This document shows positions 23,540 to 35,667 of a stretch of DNA of 64,000 nucleotides, in pieces (position 1 is the first letter of the stretch; every line of letters begins with the position of its first letter). The DNA lies in NCBI GenBank assembly GCA_021234155.1, contig JAJEKV010000217.1:312001-376000 (forward strand), written 5' to 3'. A program made the position numbers and the translations under genes. The stretch is from Isoetes taiwanensis. Its lineage: Eukaryota > Streptophyta > Lycopodiopsida > Isoetales > Isoetaceae. The notes beneath the pieces were generated by a model, which worked only from the letters and a program-made list of their open reading frames with translations, was not told the DNA's origin and did not search any database.

Positions 23540-24955
23540 TCTTCACCTTGCTCTTCAAGCCTTCAAAGTGTGCAAGTATGAATTCTCCTTGTGTCTCTAA
23601 ATTCAAATCAAAGTGTGAGCATAAGTATGTGAAATGTGCCTTGCTCTTCCATGCTGCCATAGCATGGCAGCAATGAGATGCAAAGGTGATATCAGGTATT
23701 TCTCTTCCCATTGTCCTTCTGACTCGCACCCCCAGTGTAAGAGATGAACAGTCTAGGCAGTCGGTACAATTACAGGATTTGGTCATTTAGAAACCTCCCC
23801 TTTTGAACAACCAGGCTATGCTTAACATTGCAATTCTATTGACATGAACACTCACATTGACAAGAATCTCCATGCTTTGTTGCAAAAATCCCTCGTGCCT
23901 AGCAGCAGGTTAGCTGTTACTTTTGCAATAGAGGGATGCAAGGGGTGAGACTACTCATCATCTTCAGACCATGGATTGTGTCCATCATGCCCAGTGCATA
24001 TGTATATTGTGGCAAAACTTTCTGTACTCGGATTGGTTGGTGTCACTGTGCGAAGGCGAAACCCGCATCTTATTTTGAAGCTCTTTTTTGTCTGCCTTCC
24101 ATCTAGCAAACCACACCTCCTAGCATTGCCCCCTCGATGACAGACACATATCATATCATTCATCCAATTTCTAGTATGGCATCGAAGCAATCTGACCTTG
24201 TGATCTACTTATAAATACTCCACTCGATTTTCCAACGAGATGTATGGCACTATCTCCTCGTAATTGATTAACTCTTGTCTCCTGGTAGGCTCTGTAGGAC
24301 GAGAACTGCATCCATATACTGCTATGCATTTTCTCGCATAATCTTCTGGAATGCCATGAAACTTGGCTCCTATCTGCCATACCTTCTTAATATTATCTAA
24401 AGTAGGACATATAGGTAGGTGCTCTAGGTCGCCTTCGACGTGCGCTCTAAAAAAAATTGCTTCCACATCCACGATGGTGGCATGTACAACTATTTCCCAA
24501 AAGTCAAGCGCATGAGAAGTTGAGATTCAGTATGAACTTGCAACTTCTCCTGAAAACTCAACCACCTCCATATAAGTTGTGTATCTCCTGGCTTTCGTGA
24601 CTGGCGAACATACCCTCCGGGAAAATTAGGATCTCCTTGAAGGACATCTTGAATAGAGGGATGGATGGAACTTAAGACACAATGCACCATCAAATAGTAT
24701 GAAGCTTCATTAAAGACGTAGCCCTCAGCTGAGGCGATTAGATGAATAGGAGGAAATTTTTGAATGTAATGGTCCTCTTCCAGGGGATCATGACATTTGC
24801 ACCATCTTCCTTGTGTTGATCCTCAAGACTTGCAGCATCCTCAACATTTTCAAAAGCAAAATCACTTACACTTTCATCCGTTTCATATAGAGATGAATTT
24901 GTGGAAGCATCCTCCTAACATTGCTGAAACGCGTCTATATCCGGATCCATTGGGG
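23540..24955 (-). pseudogene. Unrecognised decayed gene
   Basis: Minus-strand coding-like frames follow each other from an ATG near 24950 (MDPDIDAFQQ). An acidic stretch (ETDESVSDFAFENVEDAAS) comes next, then SIQDVLQGDPNFPGGYVRQS with LIWRWLSFQEKLQVH (24693-24490). DLEHLPICPTLDNIKKVWQI (24472-24209) and a Cys-containing end (MTKSCNCTDCLDCSS, 23786) follow. At least four stops or shifts interrupt it. Function not recognised. Confidence 0.3.
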
Positions 24956-25041
24956 TATTTGCAAGCATGAAGTGAAAGCACAAGAGAGGAGAAATCATTC
25001 AAAGGCAAATCATAATACCTCATGAAATTTCTAAAGGCATA

Positions 25042-25500
25042 TGGAAACCCTTCCTATTTTCCACCTTATGTGGAAACCCTTCCTATTTTCTCTCTTGCCT
25101 GAAGAATAGGAAGGGTTTCCCTGCCATTGGAAAGTAGGAAGGGTTCCCATTCAAAATTTGAGATCTAGGGTGACGTGCCACCTTAATGAAAGGCGGCATG
25201 TTGATAAGCGTGATCCGTAAAGACTTGCGCGTGCAAATTATTTTCCTTGGAAACCCTGGTCCTGTTGAATCCTAAATTATAGCTACCCATTTTCCAAAGA
25301 GAAAACCCTTCCTACTTTCTGTGGAAACCCTTCCTAATTTCAGAAGCTAGAAATTCGGAAGGATTTCCACAGAAAATAGGAAGGGCTTCAGTGGAAACCT
25401 TTCCTAGTTTTATTGAAAGCCAGAAGAGTTTCCCTGGAAATTGGGAAGGGTTTCCCTGGAAAGTGGGAAGGGTTTCCAGGTAGAGTCGGAATGGTTTCCA
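25042..25500. repeat. Array of scattered GGAAACCCTTCC words
   Basis: About a dozen copies of (T)GGAAACCCTTCCTA and its reverse complement TAGGAAGGGTTTCC, mixed in orientation and spaced irregularly by 10-60 bp. Not a simple tandem repeat. The same word appears at about 50574 and 50625. Confidence 0.75.
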
Positions 25501-25794
25501 CTTGACCATCATTATATTTACGTAACTCCTATTAGGGGAAAAAATGGATTATTATTTTCCAATCACAAAATTTCGCTTTTTTGCCGGATTTGAATGTCTA
25601 TAGGCGGTCGGAAAAAAGAGGACCACCACCCCAAAAACATTTTAAGTAAGAGATTGGTGGTGCTGCGAGTTAAGAATTTCATGTACACAAGGTAATGGGG
25701 TAACGGTATAATAAATATAATAAATCGTGAAACTCTTTTGGTTGCTGTTCGAGTTAAATTCCCCATTGATGGTAGAACTCTAGTCTCAGGACTC

Positions 25795-25935
25795 TAATTT
25801 AGTGGCCCACCCAACTGGGAAAAATGTCGCCCTCCATTTGGTATTATGGGGAAAAAGGCATGTGCACCCCATTTTTGAGCCTATTTTCCGGATTTTTTTG
25901 GCAAAGAACACTGGGATTGTTTTTATCATCGAATT
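25795..25935. repeat. Dispersed repeat, copy 2
   Basis: Same word order as 3995-4130. Words shared: TTTAGTGGCCCACCCAACTG, CGCCCTCCATTTG, AGCCTATTTTCCG. Confidence 0.6.
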
Positions 25936-26030
25936 TTTTTAAGAATGGTCGGATTGTTTGGGCCAAACCCCCCTATTTTCGAACCATGTTAATAATGCCC
26001 AGTTAAATCCCCAATTGGTGGTAGAACTAT

Positions 26031-26900
26031 GTCAGAAAGTCTACATCTTATAATAATGCCCTTTAAGACCGAGAGGGTGTAGGCTTTCATGCTTGTTTTT
26101 GCAGTCAAAACAAGTGAAAAATAAAATTGTATTGCAAATTAAGGGTAGTCATTTTTGCTTGTCAAAATTAGTCAAATGTGCTATAACGTTGGGGGTTGCG
26201 CATCAAAATATACTTCATCAAGGCTATTTCTGTTGTTTCTTTGAGATCAATGTATAACCTCTGAAGCTCAAACCTTGTATTTTGTGATTGGGTTGAAACA
26301 CAAAGATTGTTTCAAATGAAGCAAATTCAAGAATGAACTGCATACTCAAGCCAAGAATTTCATAGCAAACATCCCAAGAAAATTAAAAAAATACTTGCGC
26401 TGAATTCTTAGGAAGGGCTTCTGTTTGTGACTCCATATCCTTTATCTGGGTGGTTCCTTGAAATGTAATGACGAAATAAAATTCAAAGACTGATCCACTA
26501 TCTTACAAGATCGTCAATATTTTCAATTTGGGTCTGCTTGGAGAAAGAAGGTGAAAAGGCATATTTGAGAAGAAAGATTTGAGAAGGAAGAAGCAAGTGG
26601 ATGCGGAGGAGCTGCTGATACTTGAAGATTGTCTATAATGCGAGAATTTATCTTTGGACAAACTTGTGGATTCTAGAACCTCAGAAAAATAGAGCTACTG
26701 CAATTGGATTCAAGTAAGCGGTCACTTAATGTAAAATGGACTTTTATTATAGTAGTAATTTGAAGAAAAACATGTCCTTTTCCGGTCTTGGTTTCCAAGT
26801 GTAGGGTCTTTATCTTTATCTTTACGTAATTGTATATACTATAAACAAGCAATATAAAGGAGTTATTTTTGGGGTTATCGTCTATGTTCTTTCTATATTT
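26031..26900. other. AT-rich intergenic DNA
   Basis: Nothing supported. Confidence 0.5.
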
Positions 26901-26927
26901 GCCTATGAAAAGGCGCATACTCATTGC

Positions 26928-27392
26928 CTCCATTTGCACAGATGCACACTATCTCCGAATTGAGTCGGACAGATGGATTAGGGAGCCACGCCAGAACATG
27001 CTTTGTCAATGCTGCTAAATGGGAGCCGTTGAGGATGAATGCCATAGTCTTTAGAGCTGTCCAGCATATGATCAAATTCGGACATGCTATACTAAGTTGG
27101 TCAGGCTCGACAAGGTACAACATGTGATATTGAGCACGACTTTAGTATGGATGCGGATCATACCTTTAGGAGGTCATGGATCTGCAGGATCAGCTACGTC
27201 CCCGGACACTCACCTGACATGTATATATATCTCATGATGTATATTTGTACAGTTTGACAACATTCTTATTATTGACACAGTTTTTCCCTCGAAAATCCAT
27301 CGGGACAGGGGTTTTTTAATCCAGACAGTAATAAGTCAGATGTGCTTCATTGGGTCCCATAGGCAGATTGGTTTCCGTGGACGATAAAAACC
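26928..27392. repeat. Dispersed repeat with CTCGAAAA core
   Basis: 26928-27130 is a diverged copy of 29310-29500 ('GCACAG', 'GATGGATTAGGGAG', 'AATGCCATA', 'CATATGATCAAATTCGGA'). 27285-27392 (TTTTTCCCTCGAAAATCC ... GGGTCCCATAGGCAGATTGG) matches the reverse complement of 15850-15970, including 'GGACGATAAAAA'. Likely a non-autonomous retroelement family, class not determined. Confidence 0.5.
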
Positions 27393-27448
27393 ATTCTATT
27401 CTATTCTATTATATTCTATTCTATTCTGTTCTGTTCTGTTCTATTCTA
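27393..27448. repeat. (ATTCT)n microsatellite
   Basis: ATTCT/GTTCT pentamers at the end of the preceding repeat. Confidence 0.9.
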
Positions 27449-27825
27449 GCAAGGCTATGCTCATTATAATATGCCACATCGACAATCATTCATTTCTTTG
27501 TATGTGAGTGGTCCCCAGGTCTGTTTTCTTAGTATTGCATTTTATGAAGGTCTGCAAAATAATTCTTACATGATTTACTAAGACAAGTATTTAAGGATCT
27601 AAATTATTGTACTCTACCATACTGCGACAATTTTTATTCTTCATCGCAACCCAAACTTCACAAGAACCTTAAGGGCTAGCCTTCCTAATCACAAGTCAAG
27701 TGCATTTGCATATTCATCAACGCAATAGAGGCAGATATTTTGTTTGAAGCCCTGGCATGCCAACGGTTCATGAGTAGAAAGGACAAACTCACGATTATGT
27801 ACAGGCCTTTCAGAACTTGATAGGA

Positions 27826-27927
27826 TATAGCATTGCTCAGAGCTCCATATGCACCATCTGGAGTACCAGTTGGATTAGCATCAACTGATGTTTCATGTAA
27901 TTGGCAACCATTTACAAGAATTCCCAT
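27826..27927 (-). pseudogene. Metacaspase p10 fragment, isolated
   Basis: 34 codons on the minus strand read GILVNGCQLHETS ... DANPTGTPDG-AYGALSNAI. This corresponds to the p10 segment of type II plant metacaspases, whose conserved form is close to 'GIL(L/I)SGCQ..ETSADA...AYGA(L/F)SNAI'. No p20 segment with the catalytic His/Cys is nearby. Sequence to either side does not continue the domain. It is an orphan exon or retro-copied fragment; a distant exon of a gene with very long introns cannot be excluded. Confidence 0.6.
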
Positions 27928-28299
27928 ATCACTTGATGCATGTTTTGTCACTGTCAGCATATGCTTCATGTGAGTCTTATAACATGGTCTCAAATGTAAG
28001 TCTACTATACTCTTGCTTATTATCTGCCTATTATAACGTGTTACAAGTGGTTTTCCGTTGATAATGGGTGATGAATTACCTTTTGTGATGCAAATTAAAA
28101 AATGCTTATTGATGTACTTTATGTTACAAAAAACGTGACAAACTATTAGTGTTTAATTCTAACTTAATGGGCATGATGGGAATGCAAATTTTCATGCTTC
28201 TTTAAGTTACTTCTAGTTTAACCACCTCAATGTAAAACTAGAAATTTTTTCTAGCTAAGTTAAAGAGATAAGTAAGTAGTTAAGCTAAATTAACTTAAT

Positions 28300-29200
28300 G
28301 ACGGGTGGGAAATGACCCTAAAGCTATTAATTAGCTTTATGAAGAATTTGATATTATTTATGTCATTCAATAGACAATTGAAGGAATCATCAGCATATTG
28401 CAAGAAGGCAAATTGGATCAATTTGCTTGGCAGATTTAAACCCTTTAAGTTCCCAGCATTTTGATGGTAAAGAATAGCTTTGTTTAGCTGCTCAGCAACC
28501 ACAATAAACATAAGGGGCAAGGAGACAACCTTGCCTCCCCCCTCATTCAAAGAGGAAAATTTTCCAGGAGATCCATTTATCAAGAAAGTAGATTGAGCTC
28601 TGCAATTGAGGCCAAGAATTAATATAATAAGATTTAAAGGGAAGCCTGTCATTTTCAAAGCCAACTCTAAAAAGTCCCATCTTACAGTATCAAAAGCTTT
28701 GAAAAAGTCGAGGAGGAGGGCACAATTTTAATCAGAAGCTCTAACCCAATGCAAACATTCCATAGCAACAATGTAATTGTCTAAAATCTATTAGACAAGA
28801 AGGCAGATTGATGCAAGCAAATATTTTTTTGCAGAAAACTTTTAATTCCGTCAGCCAATATTTTAGCACAGATTTTATAAGTGGTATTGATCAAAGATAT
28901 TGGCATCCAATCACGAAAAGATTAAGGATTATCTGTCTTGGGAATAAGACTAATGAGCCAGAAGCCAAAGTAGGGTGTAAATGATTGGAATATTAAAAGC
29001 CATGTATCATTTGCATCAAGTCACTTTTAATAACATCCCAAAATTTTAAACAAAATTTGGGGGGAAGACCATCAGGCCCAGAGCTCTTTCCCTTTGCCAA
29101 ACTATTTTTGAATACAGGTGAAAATTGAAGAGGATCACATAACTTGCGACAGTACCTTGATGCTTGTTTCCTCAACAAGCTTTGAGATACTAGTGCCTTG
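28300..29200 (-). mobile_element. LINE reverse-transcriptase remnant
   Basis: Minus-strand segments: KGKSSGPDGLPPKFCLKFWD (29120-29040), the RT start block (the usual 'SPGPDG'). INGSPGKFSSLNEGGG and FLQYADDSFNC (28420-28400) give the catalytic YADD box. Several frameshifts; both ends missing. AT-richer and older than the two other LINEs. Confidence 0.8.
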
Positions 29201-29309
29201 GAACAGGTTAAACCATCACACTACCACCTAGGTCAACCTGATGCTTACAACGAAGTTCACAGTGCTACCCACATACACATTTGTCACTGAAAAAGTGCAG
29301 GTTGATAGT

Positions 29310-29510
29310 GTCAATTTGCACAGGCGCATATACTTGCGAATTTAGACAAGCCGATGGGCTTGAGAGGCAGACGAGTATAGACTCTGTCAGTTTTGCCATC
29401 AGAGTGCCAATGAAGACGAATGCCATACATTGCCACAATGTTGAGCATTTAATCACATCCGAGCCCATTATGCAGAGTTGATTCAGCCTAACCAGCCATT
29501 TCATGCGCTA
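29310..29510. repeat. Second copy of dispersed repeat
   Basis: Diverged homologue of 26928-27130, same orientation. Confidence 0.5.
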
Positions 29511-30034
29511 CTGGACACAACCTCAGTGGGTTAGGACCTTTTTACCAAGACATCATGGATGCACACTCAATTATGTCCTCAAACATGACACTGAGATTAA
29601 AATGTACCATAATATATCAATATCTAACATTATAACAGGGGTTTTTTTTTTGTGTTTTTGTACTGTTTTCCCTAAGGTTGTCATATGATTTGGTGTCCGT
29701 ATTCATCCAGGTGTACTAAATAGTATTTCTAGAGTGCACCTTTTTGTTAGCCGTTGATTTTAGAAAATGGGGCAAATCCTGTGGTGAATATCCTCCCATT
29801 AGTTTTAGGGTTTTTTTTAGGGTTGTGTGGATTAGGGTTTGGTCTGGTTTTTTTTAGGGTTGCTAGGTCGAAGCAAGAATCTACTGCAGATTCCTAGGCC
29901 TATGTTTTTCTTAATTCTCGCCATGGCAGATTATGAATGTTTGCTCATAGGAACCGTCCAAAACTGCTGGAAAAGAGGGGAAAAGCTTTGAGGTAGAAGT
30001 CTGCCGGAATTGAAACCAAAAACAAAAAGTAGTT

Positions 30035-30478
30035 TTGCTTCATGAAAAGGGGAAACGCTTCTACAAGCAGCTTTCAGAAGCAGAGAAGAAAGACGGCAAG
30101 AATCTATTTAATAAGTTGGATAAGGACCATGATGGGTGGATTACTCGAGCTGATCTCTACTCATCAGTTGCGAAACGTCTTAAGGAGAGTGATCAAATTT
30201 TGAGCCACTTTGAAATTTTGAGCTATGGGAGTGGGAAGTTGAAGTTTTTGGAATGTGTGACACTCTACTACGTTATGAAGAAGGAAAGATTTTGCAAGGA
30301 GTGCAAGTATATTTTGTTCGACGATGTCCAAGTCCAAAGATGTAAACATGGATATAAGACGTACTGGTGTGATCAGTGTCAAAGGTATTCTTGGTGTGAT
30401 TAGTGTTGCTGTCAGTGTGGTAGGACTCTTTGGTGTGATCGGTGTGATAAGACGCTTGAACCTTCTGCCAGCAAAGCT
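30035..30478 (+). pseudogene. EF-hand / Cys-rich protein, in-frame TAG
   Basis: An ORF from about 30041 encodes an N-terminal EF-hand with a canonical loop (DKDHDGWITRADL, about residues 29-41), a second degenerate EF-like segment (LSYGSGKLKFLECV), and a Cys/His-rich tail with repeated WCDQC/WCDRC pairs. The stop TAG at 30401-30403 lies inside the Cys repeat. Reading through it continues perfectly to RTLWCDRCDKTLEP at about 30462, so the stop is probably a C-to-T mutation of a CAG codon. Upstream frames end near a possible splice site, so an earlier exon may exist. The EF-hand would bind calcium and the Cys pairs zinc. Family not identified. Confidence 0.55.
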
Positions 30479-30626
30479 TAATACTCATATTTGCAGGTAC
30501 TCTTAGGTTTCTCGCTTTAGGTCCTCCATTTTATTCCTTTGAATAGAGATTTTTTGCAGCTTATATTCTTCTGGCTTCTATATCATTTTAATCGTTGCTT
30601 CAAAATGGCGATGGTGGAAATAGGCT

Positions 30627-30989
30627 TCATGTATTTAATCTCATATCACTCATTTCGCTTTGTGGAGTCCCTGGCAAACTTGCTTGATTTAATGACTGTG
30701 GTTGAGAGAGTACCTGACTTGATGACTTTGGAGCTGATTTTAGAATACCCTGCTGGTAGACTTGCTGTTGCTGCTGACTTAAACTTTGAGAACCAAGTTG
30801 TCCAGAGGAAAGATGACATTGTGTCTGCCCCTGTGCTGTAAGTTGAGATAGCTGATTTGCGGAAAGTGACTGAACAAGACCAACTAATTGCGCTTGTGAT
30901 TCAATTGATGGTTGCATATGATTGTATGCTTCTGATTGAAACAAATGAGACAACCGTGATTCCATTTGGCTCCGAAATTGTGGTTGCAA
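30627..30989 (-). CDS. Gln-rich exon of an unidentified protein
   Basis: A minus-strand open frame with a plausible 3' splice site (TGCTTCCAG) before 30989. It encodes a Gln/Ser-rich low-complexity region: LFQSEAYNHMQPS, SLSANQLSQLTAQGQ, SLSQQQQQVYQQG, then SSSQVLSQPQSLNQAS. A second piece with PQQTWNKPQKPDAF (31150-31090) lies upstream and may be the preceding exon. The character is that of a transcription co-regulator activation domain. No defining domain is present, so I cannot name the gene or say whether it is functional. Confidence 0.4.
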   Translation of the reverse strand: MQPQFRSQMESRLSHLFQSEAYNHMQPSIESQAQLVGLVQSLSANQLSQLTAQGQTQCHLSSGQLGSQSLSQQQQQVYQQGILKSAPKSSSQVLSQPQSLNQASLPGTPQSEMSDMRLNT

Positions 30990-31199
30990 CTGGAAGCAGA
31001 TTGAAGAGGTCAAGAAGCACCAGTAACAACCGGCAGGTATCCGGTAATTTTTGTAAAGGTTCATGAGTTGTGGCCTATTATTCATTGTTGTTTCAGATTT
31101 AATAAATGCATCAGGTTTTTGAGGTTTATTCCATGTCTGTTGTGGCAACACGTTAAAAATATGAATGATGCAGCACGAAAGTGCTCATTCGCAAAAAAA

Positions 31200-33436
31200 A
31201 GATTCTAGAATCTTCTAGAGCATAAAAAAGATTCCTTTTGAAAAAAAAGGAAATAAAAAAAATTGTTCATTTTGGCCTCCAAATTCAGTTTCTTGGGAAT
31301 TGCGCCTTGGCCTATGTTGCAAAAAAATTGTCCTATTAACAACCCCTCCCCAAAGCCTTTTTTTTCCTCAGCCAATCACCCCTTGCCACGTGGAACATCC
31401 GGGCGTGTGGGGCGGTGGAGGTACCGAGGCCCACGTGGATATTACACGTAAATCTTATATTAATAATGGATTTATTTGTTGTTATATACCTTGGGCTCCC
31501 GAATCAAATTTGGCCTGTGGGATATTTCGCCAAGTTTGCCAAGAACCCTAAATTCTGTAAACGCCAACATCCGCCTAATGCGCCTGAAGTAACCACTAAT
31601 CATCATTCTTAGCAGCCGAATTGACTTGTTTAACACCAAGATTGCATCACAGAAACTAAAGGACAGAGAATTAAACTGAAATGGCCAAGAACGGGACGAA
31701 ACAGGGGAATTTTAAAAGGGGCTTTTATGCTCAGAGAAAATTCGAGGGCTTTGAGGTGAAAAAGAGATTTATTACCTTGCAAAAGGACCGGCTTACATAT
31801 TTGGAGCTTGATTCTGCCTTTCACACTCGATATCCAGCTTGAATTACTGACAAATTCATGCAAATTCTTTGATTGTATACCTATTCGATCCTGTGCCCAA
31901 GACTTAGAGCTTGGGATTGATATTGTTTGCATGTGTGTACCTGATTCAAATGAAAATCCGAGTAAGATTATGAGTGTTTCTTATCAATTTGGTGACAGAG
32001 TTCACTTTGCTTGCATTATTATCCCTTTGCATATCATTCTGAAGAAAAGAGCAGTTCAAGCATTGCATCTAGACACCTAGAATACAAGCATTTGATGGCT
32101 ATAATATTTGCTTGATCGATCATCATAGATCTGAGTCTGTACTTAGGGTCATTGAAGCATAAATCCGCTTATTGCTCAAACAGCAATCATCAAAAATTCT
32201 TAGAGTCATTAGTTGGTCATCGCATGCATGGATATTGCATAAAAAAAGCAAAAAAGTGCATTTATTCTCTCAAGCAAAACCATATTTTCGCTTCTGCTCA
32301 TATCCTGTGACAGTCAACCATTCTAAAAATCAAAATCCCTTAAAAGTAGATCTCTTCTTGCAAAGACCATCAAGGAACATTGTACACAGACATTTTGGGA
32401 GAAGGCAAAGACATTAGATCCCAAAACGAAAGCATCAATATCGAGTTTTAAAATCTAGCTCTCTGCCAGGGATATTGACCAAAAATTGACTTGGTCAGGA
32501 GTGCTTGTTTGGCATACCTGCTCTTATCAGAGTCTTTCTGACTTTTGTCCCAAGATACCTTAAGGCATTATGCAACTATGGAAACAAGAATCATGATTAA
32601 AATCCCTTTGGTTTGCATTTGATACACTTTCTTGTAAGGCAGACTTTTTACCCTTCAGGGAAAGCTAAGTCAGGCAATTTTTGAGCATTTTTTTGGATCT
32701 TTCTCACTTAGAGTGGTTGCCGTGAGCAACCTGGAGGTTCTAAACCACTGAGGTTGAAGGTTTTGCCAGGAACACCTTCAACACTCATCTGGAAGAATTG
32801 TTTCAAAACCATTGGTTCATCTTAGACTTCTAATTCTATGCTTCACAAAACTATTTTACTTAGTTCTTTCATATTTCATCTTATAACGTTCAAGTTCCCG
32901 TTCAAACAGTATGTCTTTTCTATATCATCGTATAAGAGTTGAACTTCTCTTTCAAAAAAAATCAGTTTTGTACTCTTTTGTATTATTGTATACCCTACAC
33001 ATTGATGCCTATTAACTTAGATCTAAATCTTGTCTGACCAATAGCACGAATGCTGATCCCTCAGCTCAAGTCATCAACTGCTTTTCTAAAATCCTTGCAA
33101 GAAGACTCCTCTGTAAAATGCATGTGTGCAAGAAGAAAGAACATGTCTTGTTCATGCGGCCATGTATTGAGCTTTCTTGCCCTTGAGAAAAGCCTTATAC
33201 TGCTTTATATCTTGCACATGAAGAATGGGATCAAGTACTAGCCTCTGGGAGATTCACAACTTCTTACCCTCTGGGAGATTCATGCAACTTATATCTGTTC
33301 TCGTCCTGAAAAAATACAAAAGAAGGTTTAAATTGTAAGTAACAGACTGCCTAACAAGATTACAAACAAATAAATTTCATTCCTTTAGTGCAGAAAATGA
33401 AGATGGTTCACAAATATAAACCAACCACTACAACTT
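31200..33436. other. Intergenic
   Basis: Mostly AT-rich with short ORFs. No supported gene or repeat structure. Confidence 0.5.
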
Positions 33437-35301
33437 CTTTTTTTTTTTTTAAGGACGAAAGCCAAAAAGTTTATTAATTAGATAAAAGGTACAAAATTTC
33501 CATGTCTCATCTAATTGTGTAAACACAAAAAGATGTTATAGGAACACGAGCCTGGAGCACAATGTACTTACTTCGGAATAGGAGACTAACGATAAGAATC
33601 AATTCGAAGATACTGAATCCTGATGCGTTCCATCATTTCTGATTCAAGGGAGGAACACTCGTAGGCCGTCAATATATTTTTCTGGGCCACCGTAATAACA
33701 CCGCATGCAAATGAATAAATACCCTGAAAGATGTGGTGTCTGCGACACTCCCATATCGACCATAAGAGCCAACTGGAACCAAGATGGAATGCCCTTTGTT
33801 AGCTGGAGGCCATGCCTTGGGATAGGACGCCAAGAGGATGCATCGGCAGTCCAATGTACTGTTAAAAAAACCTTGTAACCAGGACCACGCTGGTTGAACC
33901 TCTGGACAATCAAAGAGACAGTGCTCAAGAGTCTTGACATCTGAAAGGCAAAGCGAGCATACTGCAGATATGCGAGAATCATAGCGATGTCGAAAGGCAT
34001 TAATACGCAGGCACCTGGGGATAACCTGCCACCATAGTACAGAGACTAGGGGGTGGAGCAACCTATCCCAAAGCCATCGCCATGTAAGACACAAAGTGGG
34101 TTGTGGAACCTGTAGGTGCCACCTATCTAGCAACTAGAGGGGCTGTAATGCTAAAAGAAGGCGATATATTGATCTGACAAAATGCTTACCTTTGTGAATA
34201 TTTTTATGACAGTCCCATGGCACCCTTTCAGCAACGCTAACTTGCACTATAAGAGGCACGACCTTCTTCCATAGAGCCACATCCCAACGAGAGTGGGAAC
34301 TTTGCCTGAAATTCAGGCCAAGACAGTAGGCGACCCACTTCATACCATGCTTGAATGGAGACAACACCTGCAAGAACCCATCGTCACTGTGTAAGGGAAT
34401 GAACTGATGCTGCCAATGGAGGTGCTGAGGGGTTTGGAGGCAATGGTGCCCACCACCATGGAGTCTCCAACAGGGTGTGGATAGAGGGGCATGGCCAGAA
34501 AAGATGTTTGACTGCCTCCCATGCTATCAACAAGCCACAAAAAAATGGAGAAGCACTTGGAAAAGGCTGCAGAGTCTGAAATAATGCCCAATGTAGGACT
34601 GGTTTGACAGCCTTCTTGCCTAGAGGGATACAATGACTAAGAGCTCGTCTAAGAAGGTGTAAACCAGGAGAGTCATCTTCACCATTCTGGACTCTCCAAA
34701 TGAACTTTGAAATAAGAACTTTGCTCTGCAGTAAGAAGTCCATCATATCCAAACAACCTGCCCATTTTGAAAGGATGCACTTCGACCAAGCCACCTTAAT
34801 CACAGCACCTTCCTCAGTACCCACCCATATAAAGTTCCAAACTATTGCAATGAGCTCATATACTTTGATCTGCGGGGGTAGCAGTAAAGATGCCATATAA
34901 ACATGGCTACTACTAAGGACTGACCTGGCCACTGTAATGCGACCCGCAAGAGACAACTTTGCGGTGGACCACCAGAATAAGTTCTTCTCCAAACCCTTAA
35001 TAATCTCCTCCCATGCAGCTCCCATAGTAACATGGATGCCAACTGGAATCCCCAACAACTTGATGGCCTGTCCATGCGCAAGTAATTTCCATGGATAATC
35101 ATGAACACACGCCCGAGTCGGAGTATCCAATGTCCATAAAGTTGTACACTTCTGTCATCCCAAAAAGACACCGGAAGCCAGTGAAAAAGTGTCTAAGAGC
35201 ATTTTGGCAGTTGCATGATTCTCAATGTTAGCGACTAGCATGAGGAACGTGTCGTCGCATATTGTTTGCAGACCTCTTGTGTGCCATCCTCCATTGTACA
35301 T
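33437..35301 (-). mobile_element. LINE, 3' part (interrupted copy)
   Basis: Minus strand. The poly(A) tail is the T-run at 33437-33450. Upstream lies zf-RVT (CSLCLSDVKTLEHCLFDC near 34030-33980), then the post-palm region in 35130-34384 (FWWSTAKLSLAGRITVARS, IVWNFIWVG). The RT catalytic box is TICDDTFLML at about 35258-35229, in place of YADDT. The reading frame stops at the insertion boundary 35302 and resumes at 48815. Related in structure to the LINE at 21.8-23.4 kb. Confidence 0.88.
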
Positions 35302-35330
35302 TAGGGCGGATTTGGGGTCTGAAAATGGCC
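35302..35330. repeat. Left terminal inverted repeat
   Basis: 29 bp starting TAGGGCGGATTTGGGG and ending AATGGCC; reverse complement of 48786-48814. Confidence 0.9.
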
Positions 35331-35667
35331 CTTATCTTGGGCTAAAGATTTCCACGTCAGATTCGCCAGGACCAATCAGGTTTGCGCCTTTTTTACGAAA
35401 GTCAGTATTACTTGGCAGGTAGAAGGATGAGCAGGCTTACTTGGCATCCACATGGCGTATTTTCATAGGGGATGCCTGCGCTTTTATTGCAACCATTTTA
35501 ATGGCCCGTATTTTTTGGGAGTCGCTTCGCCGCCCAAAATAATGGTGACTTTGACCGCCTACTGTCAGCGTCACCAACTCCCTTGTCAAATTTTGGCGCC
35601 AAACTTCATCTTGTCACCCGGCCTCGTGCGCGGCATCCTCTCCGCCTTCACTCCTCATCTGCAATCC

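Noticed and set aside
35298-35304. TA rather than AT as target duplication
   Set aside because: A TA target would leave four extra bases and shift the LINE frame; AT restores it.
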